A stretch of 64,000 nucleotides of DNA from Arthrobacter sp. CJ23 (GCF_024741795.1 NZ_CP102950.1:2108001-2172000), one strand, 5' to 3'. Counted from the first letter of the stretch, positions 52,097-63,008 are shown. Notes: a model not told the origin generated them from the sequence alone. A program made the numbers and translations.

Positions 52097-52852
52097 ATGG
52101 GTCTGCGACTTGAAGGAAAAACAGCCCTGGTGACCGGGGCGGGATCCGGCATCGGCCTGGCCGTCGCCCAACGGTTCGTGGCCGAAGGAGCCACCGTCTA
52201 TTTTGCAGACATCAACATGGCGGCGGCCGAACAGGCCGCCGGGGCCACAGCTTCCCCGCTGGCCCGGGCCCTGCGCATGGACATTTCCGACGAGGACAGC
52301 GTGGCTGCTGCCTACGCGGCGGTGACCGGAGCCGGGCCGCTGGATGTGGTGGTGGCGAACGCCGGGGTGCAGCTCTTCGGCCAGGATGCCAAAGTGGGTG
52401 AGCTGGAGCTGGCCGTCTGGGAGAAGACCGTCAGCATCAACCAGCGCGGCGCCTTCCTCACCCTCAAGCACGCCGTCCGGGCCATGGAACGCCATGGCGG
52501 CTCCATCATCTGCACCGGCAGCCCCACCGCCGTGGTGGCCTGCGGGCAGACGTTCACGGCCTACAGCAGCTCCAAGGCCGGGGTGCACGGCCTGGCCCGT
52601 GTGGTGGCCGCCGACTACGCGCACGCCGGAATCCGGGTCAACACCGTGGTTCCGGGCTACACCGAGACGCCGCTGGTGCAGGCCATCGCTGCCGATCCCG
52701 TCAGCCGTGCCGGGCTGGTGGACTCCACCATGCTTGGACGGCCCGGTACGGCGGCGGATGTGGAGGGGATCATGGTGTTCCTGGCCAGCGACGACTCCGC
52801 CTATGCCACCGGGGGACTCTTCACCGTGGACGGCGGCCTGACAGCGCTGTAG
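52097..52852 (+). CDS. Short-chain dehydrogenase/reductase
   Basis: 251 residues. TGAGSGIG cofactor loop, VVANAGVQ, and the catalytic Ser-Tyr-Lys set in CTGSPTAVVACG and YSSSKAG; DGGL at the end is typical of classical SDRs. AAAGGAG precedes the ATG. It follows the lactonase gene by 91 bp and is probably cotranscribed. Known D-apiose dehydrogenases belong to another family (Gfo/Idh/MocA) and none is in this window, so this SDR may supply apiose oxidation or reduce or oxidise a related tetrulose. The exact substrate is open. Confidence 0.78.
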   Translation: MGLRLEGKTALVTGAGSGIGLAVAQRFVAEGATVYFADINMAAAEQAAGATASPLARALRMDISDEDSVAAAYAAVTGAGPLDVVVANAGVQLFGQDAKVGELELAVWEKTVSINQRGAFLTLKHAVRAMERHGGSIICTGSPTAVVACGQTFTAYSSSKAGVHGLARVVAADYAHAGIRVNTVVPGYTETPLVQAIAADPVSRAGLVDSTMLGRPGTAADVEGIMVFLASDDSAYATGGLFTVDGGLTAL

Positions 52853-52868
52853 GCGCTCTTGGCCCAGC

Positions 52869-53507
52869 TTAGAACTTTTCCGTGGTGACGGCTTCGAGGT
52901 AGGCCGCCACTTCGGCGGGCATGTCCACGGAGTCATTGTCCAGCAGCCACTGCACCTGCAGGCCGTCCATCAGGGCCGTGAGCTGGCGGGCCGCTGCGGT
53001 GGGAACGATGCCGGGCCGCAGCTGGCTGCGCCGTTGCATCTCCGTGAACGCCTCGGTCATGGTGCCGCGGACCCACGCATAGCGCCGTTGGAAGTAACCG
53101 TGGGCCGGATGGTCGGGATCTGTGGCCTCGGCCGACAGGATGCAATAGAGGGCCACGAGCCCGGGGATGGTGGTGTTGTAGTGCGTGAGCTCCACCAGGC
53201 CGCGCAGCATGTCGATCCCCGTGGTGGTCAGGGAGCGCGTGCGGATCACCGAGTCCTCGTCGCGCAGCGTCAGGACGGCCTCCAGCAGGGCCTCCTTGCT
53301 GGGGAAGTGGTGGAGCAGTCCGGCCTGGCTTAGGCCCACTTTGTCGGCAACGTCCTTCAGTGACCCCGCGCGGTAGCCCGACGTCGAAAACACCTCAAAG
53401 GCCGCGGCCAGGATCTCCTGCCGACGGGCCTCGGTCTTGGCGTAGCTGCCCCGCGGGCGGCCTCGCCGGGGTGCCTCGGCCACCAGGCCGGCTGGTGTGT
53501 CTGTCAT
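52869..53507 (-). CDS. TetR-family transcriptional regulator
   Basis: 212 residues. N-terminal HTH: RRQEILAAAFEVFSTSGYRA, SLKDVADKVGLSQAGLLHHF and KEALLEAVL. The C-terminal ligand domain resembles the TetR_C_6 type (NTTIPGLVALYCILSAEATD). It is transcribed divergently from the ABC importer operon; the 24-bp inverted repeat in between is the probable target. Its ligand may be an imported glycoside. Confidence 0.85.
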   Translation of the reverse strand: MTDTPAGLVAEAPRRGRPRGSYAKTEARRQEILAAAFEVFSTSGYRAGSLKDVADKVGLSQAGLLHHFPSKEALLEAVLTLRDEDSVIRTRSLTTTGIDMLRGLVELTHYNTTIPGLVALYCILSAEATDPDHPAHGYFQRRYAWVRGTMTEAFTEMQRRSQLRPGIVPTAAARQLTALMDGLQVQWLLDNDSVDMPAEVAAYLEAVTTEKF

Positions 53508-53604
53508 CTCATTACCCTAACAAGCTCGTTCCGGAGCGGTGGAAGCAATTGGTCAACCGCTGTGTGTGACGTCACATTTCATAACGATTCAAAAATCGAA
53601 AACA

Positions 53605-53628
53605 AAAACCTACCACCCACTAGGTTTT
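53605..53628. promoter_or_regulatory. TetR-type operator upstream of the importer operon
   Basis: AAAACCTA (53605-53612) and TAGGTTTT (53621-53628) form a perfect inverted repeat around an 8-bp centre, 65 bp before the solute-binding protein ATG. A half-like GntR site (TCAACCGCTGTG, 53553-53564, preceded by ATTGG) lies upstream, so dual control is possible. Confidence 0.75.
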
Positions 53629-53692
53629 CATGTTACGGTCTTTCCCAATGGCAGTCCATGGTGGACGCCACTGACCGTGAAAGGGACCAAAG

Positions 53693-55213
53693 ATGTTCCG
53701 ATCCAAGCGAATGGCCGCCCTTGTTGCCGCCGTTGCCCTGAGCCTCACCGGCTGTTCAGCCGCCGGCAGCAGCTCCCAGGATGCAGCCTCGCAGACCCTC
53801 ACCCTCGGCGCCATCCAGTCACCCAAGACCTTCGATGCCAGCCAGTCCGAGTTCGCCAACCTCTCGCCCTTCTACCAGGCCGTCTACGACACACTGATCC
53901 GCATGCAGCCGGACGGCACGCTTGTGCCCATGCTGGCAACGGAGTGGAAATACAACGACGACAAGACCGTCCTGACCCTGAAGCTCCGAGACGACGTGAA
54001 GTTCACCGATGGGACGGCTTTCAACGCGGACGCCGCCAAGAAGAACCTCGAACGCTTCAAAGCCGGAACCTCCCCGGACGCCCAGTTCCTGGCCGCACTC
54101 AAGACCGCCACGGCCGTGGACGCCACCACCCTCGAGTTGACGCTTTCGGCCCCGGATCCGGCCTTCCTGAACTACCTCTCCAAGGACGCATCGTTCATGC
54201 AGAGCCCGGCCTCCTTCGCCAATGCGGACATCGCCACCAACCCCGTTGGTTCCGGCCCGTACATCCTGGACACCGCAGCCACCGTCACCGGCACCTCCTA
54301 CGCCTACAAGCGAAACCCGGACTACTGGGCCAAGGATCTCCAGCACTACGACAACCTCGTCCTGAACGTCTACCTCGACCAGACGTCCCTGCTGAACGCC
54401 ATCAAGTCCGGAACCCTCAACGGCGCCAACACCATTGACAACAACACGCTCACGGAGATCGAGGCCGCGGGCTACAAGGTCAACCCCCTGGCCCTGAACT
54501 GGTCCGGCCTGATCCTGTTCGACCGCGCCGGCACCACCAACCCGGCCCTCAAGGACGTCCGCGTCCGCCAGGCACTCAACTACGCCTTCGACACGAAGGC
54601 GCTGCTGCAGTCCATCGGCCAGGGCCACGGCGAGCAGACCGCCCAGGTGTTCCCGCCGTCGTCGGACGCCTATGACAAGGCTCTGGACTCCCGCTACGCC
54701 TACGACCCCGCGAAGGCCAAGGCACTTCTGGCCGAGGCAGGCTATGCCAGCGGCCTGACCCTGTCGCTGCCGTCCTCGACCCTCCTAGGCACCACCATTC
54801 CGGCACTCATCACGCAGCAACTCAAGGATGTCGGCATCACCGCCGAGTTCACCGACACCGGCAACAACTTCATCGCCGACCTCCTGGCACCGAAGTACGG
54901 CGTGAGCTACATGATCCTGGAGCAGCAGTCCGACTGGCAGCTGATCAACATGAAGCTCACCCCCGGCGCCCCGTGGAACCCGTACAACTACGAGGATCCC
55001 AAGGTGGATGAGCTGGTCAACAAGATCCACCTCGGCTCCGTGGACGAGCAGAAGGCCGCGGCCAAGGAACTGAACAAGTACATCGTGGAGCAGGCCTGGT
55101 TCGCCCCGTGGTTCCGCCCGCAGTCCAGCTACGTCACCGACGCCAAGACCAACGTCGAGGTCCAGACCGGGAACGCCTACCCGTTCATCTGGTCCTTCAC
55201 CCCCGCCTCCTAG
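53693..55213 (+). CDS. Solute-binding lipoprotein of an oligopeptide/glycoside-type ABC importer
   Basis: 506 residues, SBP_bac_5 (DppA/OppA) family. A lipoprotein signal peptide with lipobox LSLTGC puts the mature N-terminus at C21, anchoring it outside the membrane. Family segments are LRDDVKFTDGTAFNADAAKK, NPVGSGPYILD and VRQALNYAFDTKAL. Members bind peptides or plant oligosaccharides. With GH1, GH3 and GH43 genes in the same operon, an oligosaccharide or glycoside ligand is more likely than a peptide. AAAGGG precedes the ATG. A perfect 17-bp hairpin just downstream probably raises its share of expression. Confidence 0.88.
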   Translation: MFRSKRMAALVAAVALSLTGCSAAGSSSQDAASQTLTLGAIQSPKTFDASQSEFANLSPFYQAVYDTLIRMQPDGTLVPMLATEWKYNDDKTVLTLKLRDDVKFTDGTAFNADAAKKNLERFKAGTSPDAQFLAALKTATAVDATTLELTLSAPDPAFLNYLSKDASFMQSPASFANADIATNPVGSGPYILDTAATVTGTSYAYKRNPDYWAKDLQHYDNLVLNVYLDQTSLLNAIKSGTLNGANTIDNNTLTEIEAAGYKVNPLALNWSGLILFDRAGTTNPALKDVRVRQALNYAFDTKALLQSIGQGHGEQTAQVFPPSSDAYDKALDSRYAYDPAKAKALLAEAGYASGLTLSLPSSTLLGTTIPALITQQLKDVGITAEFTDTGNNFIADLLAPKYGVSYMILEQQSDWQLINMKLTPGAPWNPYNYEDPKVDELVNKIHLGSVDEQKAAAKELNKYIVEQAWFAPWFRPQSSYVTDAKTNVEVQTGNAYPFIWSFTPAS

Positions 55214-55220
55214 CGGAGAG

Positions 55221-55260
55221 CTGCGGGGCCGGGCCGCAACACGGCGGCCCGGCCCCGCAG
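55221..55260. terminator. Intercistronic hairpin after the binding-protein gene
   Basis: CTGCGGGGCCGGGCCGC (55221-55237) pairs perfectly with 55244-55260 around a 6-nt loop. Located between binding protein and permease genes, where such hairpins keep the binding protein in excess. Confidence 0.75.
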
Positions 55261-55289
55261 CCCCAGGAACCTTCCCTAAGGAACTTTCG

Positions 55290-56231
55290 ATGTACCGTTT
55301 CGTGCTGCGGCGCCTGTTCTCCGGCGTCCTCCTGCTGTTCGTCATTACAACGGTCGCCTACCTGCTGCTGTATGCCGGCGGCGGCGACATCGCCCGCCGC
55401 ATCGTCGGCCCCACTGCCAGCGATGCCCAGGTGGCACTGAAGGCCAGCCAGCTGGGCCTTGACCGTCCACTGCTGGTCCAATACTGGGACTGGCTCAGCA
55501 ACGCCGTGACCGGTGACCTGGGCCGCTCCTGGTTCAACGGCCAGCTGGTCAGCACCGGCGTCACCGGCCGGGTTTCCGTGACCCTGTCCCTGGTCATCGG
55601 CGCCACCATCATCGCGGCCGTCATCTCGGTGGTCCTCGGAGTCCTGGCAGCTGTCCGCCGGGGCTGGGTTGACCGGGTGGCGCAGTTCGTCGGCGTGCTG
55701 GGCCACGCCATCCCGGGCTTCCTCATCGCGCTGGGGCTCGTCTCCCTGTTCGCCCTGAACCTGAAGTTGTTCAAGGCCACCGGCTACGTTCCGATCACGA
55801 CGTCGTTCGGCGGCTGGGCGGCCACCGTCACCCTCCCGATCATTGCCCTGTCCATCGGGTGCATCGCGGCGATCGTCCAGCAGGTCCGCGGCTCGCTCAT
55901 CGACGCACTCCGCCAGGACTACGTCCGCACGCTCCGCGCCCGCGGCCTGTCCTTCAACCGTGTGGTCTACAAGCACGTGCTGCGCAACGCCGGCGGCCCC
56001 GCCCTCGCCGTGCTGGCCGTGCAGTTCATCGGCCTGCTCGGCGGCGCCGTCATTGTGGAACAGATCTTCGCACTTCCCGGCCTGGGGCAGATCACCGTCA
56101 CCGCCACCGGCCAGGGAGACATCCCGGTTGTGATGGGAGTCGTCGTCGCGACGGCCGCCATCGTGGTGACCGTCAACCTCATCATCGACCTCGCCCAGGG
56201 CTGGCTCAATCCGAAAGTTCGGCTGTCATGA
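55290..56231 (+). CDS. ABC importer permease, DppB-type
   Basis: 313 residues with six membrane segments and a DppB N-terminus (MYRFVLRRLFSGVLLLFVIT). The cytoplasmic EAA loop is seen in DALRQDYVRTLRARGLSFNR, and EQIFALPGLGQ near the end is typical of the family. AAGGAA precedes ATG 55290. Its stop overlaps the start of the permease-ATPase fusion (ATGA), showing coupled translation of the complex. Confidence 0.92.
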   Translation: MYRFVLRRLFSGVLLLFVITTVAYLLLYAGGGDIARRIVGPTASDAQVALKASQLGLDRPLLVQYWDWLSNAVTGDLGRSWFNGQLVSTGVTGRVSVTLSLVIGATIIAAVISVVLGVLAAVRRGWVDRVAQFVGVLGHAIPGFLIALGLVSLFALNLKLFKATGYVPITTSFGGWAATVTLPIIALSIGCIAAIVQQVRGSLIDALRQDYVRTLRARGLSFNRVVYKHVLRNAGGPALAVLAVQFIGLLGGAVIVEQIFALPGLGQITVTATGQGDIPVVMGVVVATAAIVVTVNLIIDLAQGWLNPKVRLS

Positions 56232-58083
56232 TCGACACTCCCATCGCACTGCCCACCACGGCAGCCAAGGTTTCCCTGTTCCGCAGGCTTCTCACCAACC
56301 CCACTGGCGCCGCATCCATGCTGGTCCTGCTGGTGGTGGCCCTCGCCGCCATCCTGGCGCCCCTCCTGGCTACCCACGACCCCAACACCGCGAGCCTGCA
56401 GGACGTGCTGGCCAAGGCGGGGTCCGAGCACCTGCTCGGTGCCGACAGCGCCGGCCGGGACGTGCTGAGCAGGCTGCTCTTCGCCGGCCAGTTCAGCCTC
56501 GCCGGGGCCCTCGTCGCCCTGGGCGTGGCGCTTGTCCTGGGCGTGACCGGCGGCCTGGTCGCCGGCTATTACGGTGGCTGGTTCGACTCCGCCTCGTCCT
56601 GGCTCACCGGCCTGCTGATGGCCCTCCCCGGCATGGTGGTGCTGCTGGCAGCCCGGGCAGTCCTGGGCCCGTCCATGTGGCTGTCCATGATGATCTTCGG
56701 CATCATGCTCTCGCCCGCCTACTTCCGGCTGGTCTACGCCTCGGTCACTGCCGTCCGCAACGAACTGTACGTGGACGCGGCCCGCGTCTCCGGGCTCAGC
56801 GATTTCCGGATCATCGGCCGCCACATACTCACCGTGGTCCGGGCACCCGTCATCATCCAGTCCGCCATGATCCTGGGCATCGCCATTGCCATCCAGGCAG
56901 GCCTGGAGTTCCTGGGCCTGGGCGATCTCAACATCCCCACCTGGGGCAGCATGCTCAACGACGGCTTCATCAACATCTTCAAGTCGCCCACGCTGGTCCT
57001 GTGGCCCGCCCTGATCATCGGGCTCGTCTGCATCGCACTGACGCTCCTGGCCAACGCCATGCGCGATGAACTGGAACGCAGCCGCGGGCCGGTCAAGCGC
57101 CGTAAGGCCGCCACCACCGATGCCGCCACCGCGGCCGCCGAGGCGGCAGCGAAGCGCGGCGAGGCCGCCGTCGTGCATCCCGAAGAGCCGAATGAGAACG
57201 CCGGTGAGCTGCTCCTGGAGGTCACGGAGCTGGGGGTGGGCTACGACCAGCCGGACGGTTCCACCACCCATGTTGTGAACCATGTTGGCTTGGCCGTCCG
57301 CCGCGGCGAAGTGCACGGCCTGGTGGGTGAATCCGGTTCGGGCAAGACCCAGACCGCGTTCTCCATCCTGAGGCTCCTCCCGCAGGGCGGGCGCATCACG
57401 GGCGGCTCCATCTTCTTCGAGGGTGAGGACCTGGCACGGCTCTCCGAGAAGCAGATGACCAAGGTCCGCGGGAAGCGCATCGCGTACATCCCGCAGGAAC
57501 CCATGTCCAACCTGGACGGTGCCTTCACCATCGGCAGCCAGCTGATGGAGCCCATGCGCGTCTGCCTGGGGATCTCCAAGGCCGAAGCCCGCAAGCGTGC
57601 ACTCGCGCTGCTGGCCAAGGTGGGCATCCCCAACCCGGAACGCACGTTCAATTCCTACCCCCACCAGGTCTCCGGCGGCATGGCCCAGCGCGTGCTGATC
57701 GCCGGCGCCGTGTCCTGCGAACCGGACCTGCTGATTGCCGACGAGCCCACCACGGCCCTGGACGTCACCGTGCAGGCCGAAGTCCTGAACCTGCTCCGCG
57801 AGCTGCAGGCCGAGCTGAACATGGGCGTCATCCTAGTAACGCACAACTTCGGCGTGGTGGCCGATCTGTGCGACCGCGTCTCTGTGATGCAGAGCGGCCG
57901 GGTAGTGGAAACCGGGCCCGTCCGGGCCATCTTCAACGACGCCCGCCACCCGTACACCCGGCAGTTGCTGGACGCGATCCTCGAAGACACCGCTCCGCGC
58001 GGACCGCTCAACACCGGCGGCCAGCCGGCTGCAGGTGGCCGGTCCACCGCTGCCGGACCCAAGACATTGAAAGGAGTGACGTC

Positions 58084-58087
<4 letters not shown>
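56228..58087 (+). CDS. ABC importer fusion: DppC-type permease with DppD-type ATPase
   Basis: 619 residues. Residues 1-290 are a DppC permease (HLLGADSAGRDVLSRLLFAG, ELYVDAARVSGLSDFRII as EAA loop). After an Ala-rich linker (AATTDAATAAAEAAAKRGEA), residues about 325-619 form an ATPase with Walker A GESGSGKT, Q-loop IPQEPMSN, signature VSGGMAQRV, Walker B LLIADEPTTALD and the C-terminal oligopeptide-transporter extension. The fusion is in frame with no stop and is flanked by separate DppB and DppF genes. Fusions of these two subunits are seen in some actinobacteria. Confidence 0.9.
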
Positions 58088-58944
<857 letters not shown>

Positions 58945-58986
58945 GCACCATCCCACCACAGTCCACACCACATGAAAGGCGCGCCC

Positions 58987-60453
58987 ATGACGGAGCCAGC
59001 AGCCCCCGCACGCCCCGAGCTATCCTCCGATGCAAGCTTCCCGCCCGGCTTCGCCTGGGGCGTGGCCACCGCCGCCTACCAGATCGAAGGCGGCGTCAAC
59101 GAAGGCGGCCGGGGCCCCAGCATCTGGGACACGTTCTCGCACCGGCCCGGCACGACCATCAACGGCGACAACGGCGATATTGCCTGCGACCATTACCACC
59201 GCTGGGAAGCGGACCTGGATCTCATGGCGGACCTGGGGATTCCCTCCTACCGCCTCTCGCTGTCCTGGTCCCGCCTCCAGCCCACCGGCACCGGCCCGCT
59301 GAACCCCGACGGCGTCCGCTTCTACCGGGACCTCCTGGCAGGCTGCATGGCCCGCGGCATCACCCCCTATGTGACGCTGTACCACTGGGACCTGCCGCAG
59401 GCATTGCAGGACGACGGCGGCTGGCCGGCCCGGCAGACGGCCTACCGTTTCGGCGACTACGCCGGACTGGTGGCCGAGGCCCTGGGCGACCTCGCCGAAC
59501 ACTGGATCACCATCAACGAACCGATGTGCGCCGCGTTCCTGGGCCACTCGTGGGGCATGCAGGCCCCCGGTTTCAGGGACGACAGCCTGGCCGTCCCCGC
59601 CGCGCACCACCTGCTCCTGGCCCACGGCCTGGCACTGGCCGAATTCCGCACCCGCCGGCCCGGCACCAAGCTGGGCATCACCAACATCATCGGCAACCTG
59701 AACCCGGCCAGCGATTCGCCGGCGGACCGTGAGGCCACCGAATACTGGGATGCCATCAGCAACCGGATCTTCCTGGACCCCGTCTACCGCGGCCGCTACG
59801 CCGACTCCACGGTTGCGGCGTACGGTCAGTTCGGCCTGACCGCCACGGGCGAAGGCGCCGGCCCCGGGGACCTGGTCCAGCCGGGCGACCTGGAGATCAT
59901 CTCCGCGCCGGGCGACTTCGCCGGCATCAACCACTACACCAACATGCTGGTCTCCGCAGGGCCCGGCGCCGACGGGACGCCCAACTGGACCCACGTCCAG
60001 CCGGCACCGTCCTCCTTCGGCTGGTCCAACACGCCCGGCGCCCTCAAGGCAGTCCTCAAGCGGGTGGCCGCCGAATACACGCAGCTGCCGCTGTACGTCA
60101 CCGAGAACGGCGTGACCTTCCACGACTATGTGGACCCGAACGGCGAGGTCCGGGACCCCCGGCGCATCGACTACCTCCGCGGCTACATCTCCGCGGTGGG
60201 CGAGGCGATCACGGACGGCGTGGACGTACGCGGCTACTTTGCCTGGTCCTTCATGGACAACTTCGAATGGGCCGAAGGCTACGACAAGCGCTTCGGACTG
60301 GTCTATGTGGACTACCGCACGCAAACCCGCATCCCCAAGCAGAGCGCCTACTGGTACCGGGACACCATCGCCGCCCACAGCGCCGGTTCCCAGAGTACCG
60401 GCCTACACAGCGCCGCTAATGCAACCCCCGCCACCGCCGGTGCCACAGCATGA
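58987..60453 (+). CDS. GH1 family beta-glycosidase
   Basis: 488 residues from ATG 58987 (AAAGG upstream; an ATG at 58972 is inside that region). The N-terminal signature FAWGVATAAYQIEGG is present, with acid/base E178 in TINEP and nucleophile E373 in YVTENG. GYFAWSFMDNFEWAEGY closes the barrel. No signal peptide, so it cleaves imported glycosides in the cytoplasm. GH1 includes beta-glucosidases and also plant diglycosidases acting on apiosyl-glucosides; in this setting release of apiose, xylose or glucose from plant glycosides is plausible. Confidence 0.92.
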   Translation: MTEPAAPARPELSSDASFPPGFAWGVATAAYQIEGGVNEGGRGPSIWDTFSHRPGTTINGDNGDIACDHYHRWEADLDLMADLGIPSYRLSLSWSRLQPTGTGPLNPDGVRFYRDLLAGCMARGITPYVTLYHWDLPQALQDDGGWPARQTAYRFGDYAGLVAEALGDLAEHWITINEPMCAAFLGHSWGMQAPGFRDDSLAVPAAHHLLLAHGLALAEFRTRRPGTKLGITNIIGNLNPASDSPADREATEYWDAISNRIFLDPVYRGRYADSTVAAYGQFGLTATGEGAGPGDLVQPGDLEIISAPGDFAGINHYTNMLVSAGPGADGTPNWTHVQPAPSSFGWSNTPGALKAVLKRVAAEYTQLPLYVTENGVTFHDYVDPNGEVRDPRRIDYLRGYISAVGEAITDGVDVRGYFAWSFMDNFEWAEGYDKRFGLVYVDYRTQTRIPKQSAYWYRDTIAAHSAGSQSTGLHSAANATPATAGATA

Positions 60454-63008
60454 GCATCGATACCTCCGCCACCGGAACAGCTAGGAAAGCCACCATGGAA
60501 ACCCTCACCCCAGACCACCGCGCCACGGAACTGCGCCTGGAATCCCTCCTCGCCGAACTCACCCTCGATGAAAAGGTCCAGCTGCTGACCGGCCGCGACT
60601 TCTGGACCACCTGGCCGCTGGAAAAGATCGGCCTGCGCCGCATGCTGTTCTCCGACGGGCCCACCGGGGTCCGGGGCGAGGTGTGGGACGAGCGCGAGCC
60701 GTCCATGAACTTCCCCTCCGCCGCGGCCATCAGCTCCTCCTGGGATCCGGCCATCGCGGACCGGCTGGGCGCCGCGTCCGCCGTCGAGGCCCGCCGCAAG
60801 GGCGTGGACGTTGTCCTTGGCCCCACCATCAACCTGCACCGCTCGCCGCTGGGCGGCCGCCACTTCGAGGCGTTCAGCGAGGATCCGGTCCTGACGGCGG
60901 AACTTGCCGCGGCCTATGTGTCCGGTGTGCAGCGCAACGGCGTGGGCGCCACCCCGAAGCACTACGTCGCCAACGATTCCGAAACGGACCGTTTCACGGT
61001 GGACGTGAAGGTGGACGAGCGGCCGCTGCGCGAGCTCTACCTGCTCGCGTTCGAGAAGGCCATTGTGGACTCCAAGGCCTGGCTGGTCATGAGCGCCTAC
61101 AACTCCATCAACGGCGCCACCGCCACCGAACACGAGCTGCTGGAAACCCCGCTGAACAGCGAATGGGGCTTCGACGGCGTGGTCATCAGCGACTGGACCG
61201 CCGTGCGCAGCATCAACAGCGCCAACGCCTCCCAGGACCTGGCCATGCCGGGCCCGGACGGTCCCTGGGGCGACGCGCTCGTGGCCGCCGTCAGGGCCGG
61301 GGACGTGGCGGAGTCCGCCATCGACCGCAAGGTCCTGCGAATCCTGCAGCTCGCCGCCCGCGTGGGCGCGTTGGAGGGCTTCGACGCCGTGCAGGCGGAA
61401 CCGGTGGAGCTGGAAGACCCCATCGCGTTCGCCCGCGAAGCGTCCGCCGCCGGCACCGTGATGGTGAAGAACGACGGCGTGCTGCCGCTGGCTGCGTCCA
61501 CAATGGATGCGTCCGCTGCGTCACGCATCGCCGTGATCGGGCACAACGCCCGCTACGCCCGGACCCAGGGCGGCGGCTCCGCCACCGTGGTTCCGGAAAA
61601 GATCGTCACCCCGCTGGAGGGCATCCGTGCCGCCTTCGGTGCGGACAAGGTCAGCTACAGCGTGGGCGCCGTGGTCCAGGAAGGCATCGCCGAGCTGCCC
61701 CTGGAGCAACTCACCAACCCCGCCACCGGCGGCCCGGGCCTGCGCGTGCGCTTCCTGGACGCCGGCGGCCAGGAGCTCTTCGCCGAAGACCGCCGCTCCA
61801 CCGCCCTGGTCTGGTTCGGCGGGGACGCCCCCATCGCGGCGTCCTCCATGGTCCAGTTCCACACCAACTACACCCCGGACGAAACCGGACCGGTCCGCCT
61901 GGGCTTCTCCACAGTGGGCCGGGGCCGGATCTTCGTGGACGGCGTCCTGGCCCGCGAGGCCACCATTGAGGCGACCGGCACGGACCTGGGCGCGGCCTTC
62001 CTTGCCCCGCCGTCCGCTTCCGTGGCCGTGCAGGCCACCGCCGGGGTACCGCTGGACGTCCGGATCGAACTGGACACCAATGACCGCACCGGCGCCCTGT
62101 CCAACGCCCTGGCCATCACCATCGGCGTCGAAGCGGACAACGCAGATCCTGACGCGCTCATCAACGACGCCGTGGAGGCCGCCCGCGCGGCTGACGTCGC
62201 CGTCGTCGTGGTGGGTACCAACTCCCGCGTCGAATCCGAAGGCTACGACCGGACCTCCCTGGACCTGCCGGGCCTGCAGGACCGGCTGGTCCACGCAGTG
62301 GCTGCCGCCAACCCGCGCACCGTGGTGATCGTGAACTCCGGCTCGCCGGTGCTGCTGCCCTGGCGGGACGAAGTGGCCGCCATCCTGATCGGCTACTTCG
62401 GCGGCCAGGAATTCGGCCACGCCCTCACGGACATCCTCACCGGCACCAGCGAACCCGGCGGCCGGCTCCCCACCACCTGGCCCGCCATCCAGGAAGACGT
62501 TCCCGTCATCAACGTGACCCCCGCGGCCGACGGTACCCTCAGCTATGACGAAGGCATCCACATCGGCTACCGGGCCTGGCTCAGGGCAGGCGCCCGGCCG
62601 GCCTACGAATTCGGCTTCGGGCTCGGCTACACGGACTGGAGCCTCGATTCCCTGCAGGCTCCCGCCACCGCCACACCCGGCGCAATCGTTCCGCTCACCG
62701 TCACCCTGTCCAACACCGGCAGCCGGCCCGGAAAGAACGTGGTGCAGGTCTACGCCGAGAAGAACGGCTCCGCCGTGGACCGCCCGGTCCGCTGGCTCGT
62801 GGCCTCCGCCCCCGTCTGGGGTGAAGCCGGCGAAAGCGTCACCGCCGTCCTGGACGTCCCCACCCGGCTTCTGGCCTACTGGGACAACGGCTGGAGCTAC
62901 GAACCCGGCGACTACACCCTCCGCATCGGCACCTCCGTGAGCGAACTGCCGCTGGAAACCACCCTCGCCCTGACCGCGTCCGCAACAACCCTGGAAGGTG
63001 CCGCATGA
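60450..63008 (+). CDS. GH3 family beta-glycosidase with PA14 domain
   Basis: 852 residues. GH3 N-terminal barrel with nucleophile D248 in VVISDWTAV and KHYVANDSETDR; a PA14 insert around 420-540 (DETGPVRLGFSTVGRGRIF, FVDGVLAREA); the alpha/beta domain (SRVESEGYDRTSLDLPG) and a C-terminal fibronectin-III-like domain. This is the layout of intracellular beta-glucosidases, including those acting on bulky plant glycosides. ATG 60450 overlaps the GH1 stop (ATGA); ATG 60495 with a better ribosome site (AGGAAAG) may be the true start. No signal peptide. Confidence 0.9.
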   Translation: MSIDTSATGTARKATMETLTPDHRATELRLESLLAELTLDEKVQLLTGRDFWTTWPLEKIGLRRMLFSDGPTGVRGEVWDEREPSMNFPSAAAISSSWDPAIADRLGAASAVEARRKGVDVVLGPTINLHRSPLGGRHFEAFSEDPVLTAELAAAYVSGVQRNGVGATPKHYVANDSETDRFTVDVKVDERPLRELYLLAFEKAIVDSKAWLVMSAYNSINGATATEHELLETPLNSEWGFDGVVISDWTAVRSINSANASQDLAMPGPDGPWGDALVAAVRAGDVAESAIDRKVLRILQLAARVGALEGFDAVQAEPVELEDPIAFAREASAAGTVMVKNDGVLPLAASTMDASAASRIAVIGHNARYARTQGGGSATVVPEKIVTPLEGIRAAFGADKVSYSVGAVVQEGIAELPLEQLTNPATGGPGLRVRFLDAGGQELFAEDRRSTALVWFGGDAPIAASSMVQFHTNYTPDETGPVRLGFSTVGRGRIFVDGVLAREATIEATGTDLGAAFLAPPSASVAVQATAGVPLDVRIELDTNDRTGALSNALAITIGVEADNADPDALINDAVEAARAADVAVVVVGTNSRVESEGYDRTSLDLPGLQDRLVHAVAAANPRTVVIVNSGSPVLLPWRDEVAAILIGYFGGQEFGHALTDILTGTSEPGGRLPTTWPAIQEDVPVINVTPAADGTLSYDEGIHIGYRAWLRAGARPAYEFGFGLGYTDWSLDSLQAPATATPGAIVPLTVTLSNTGSRPGKNVVQVYAEKNGSAVDRPVRWLVASAPVWGEAGESVTAVLDVPTRLLAYWDNGWSYEPGDYTLRIGTSVSELPLETTLALTASATTLEGAA

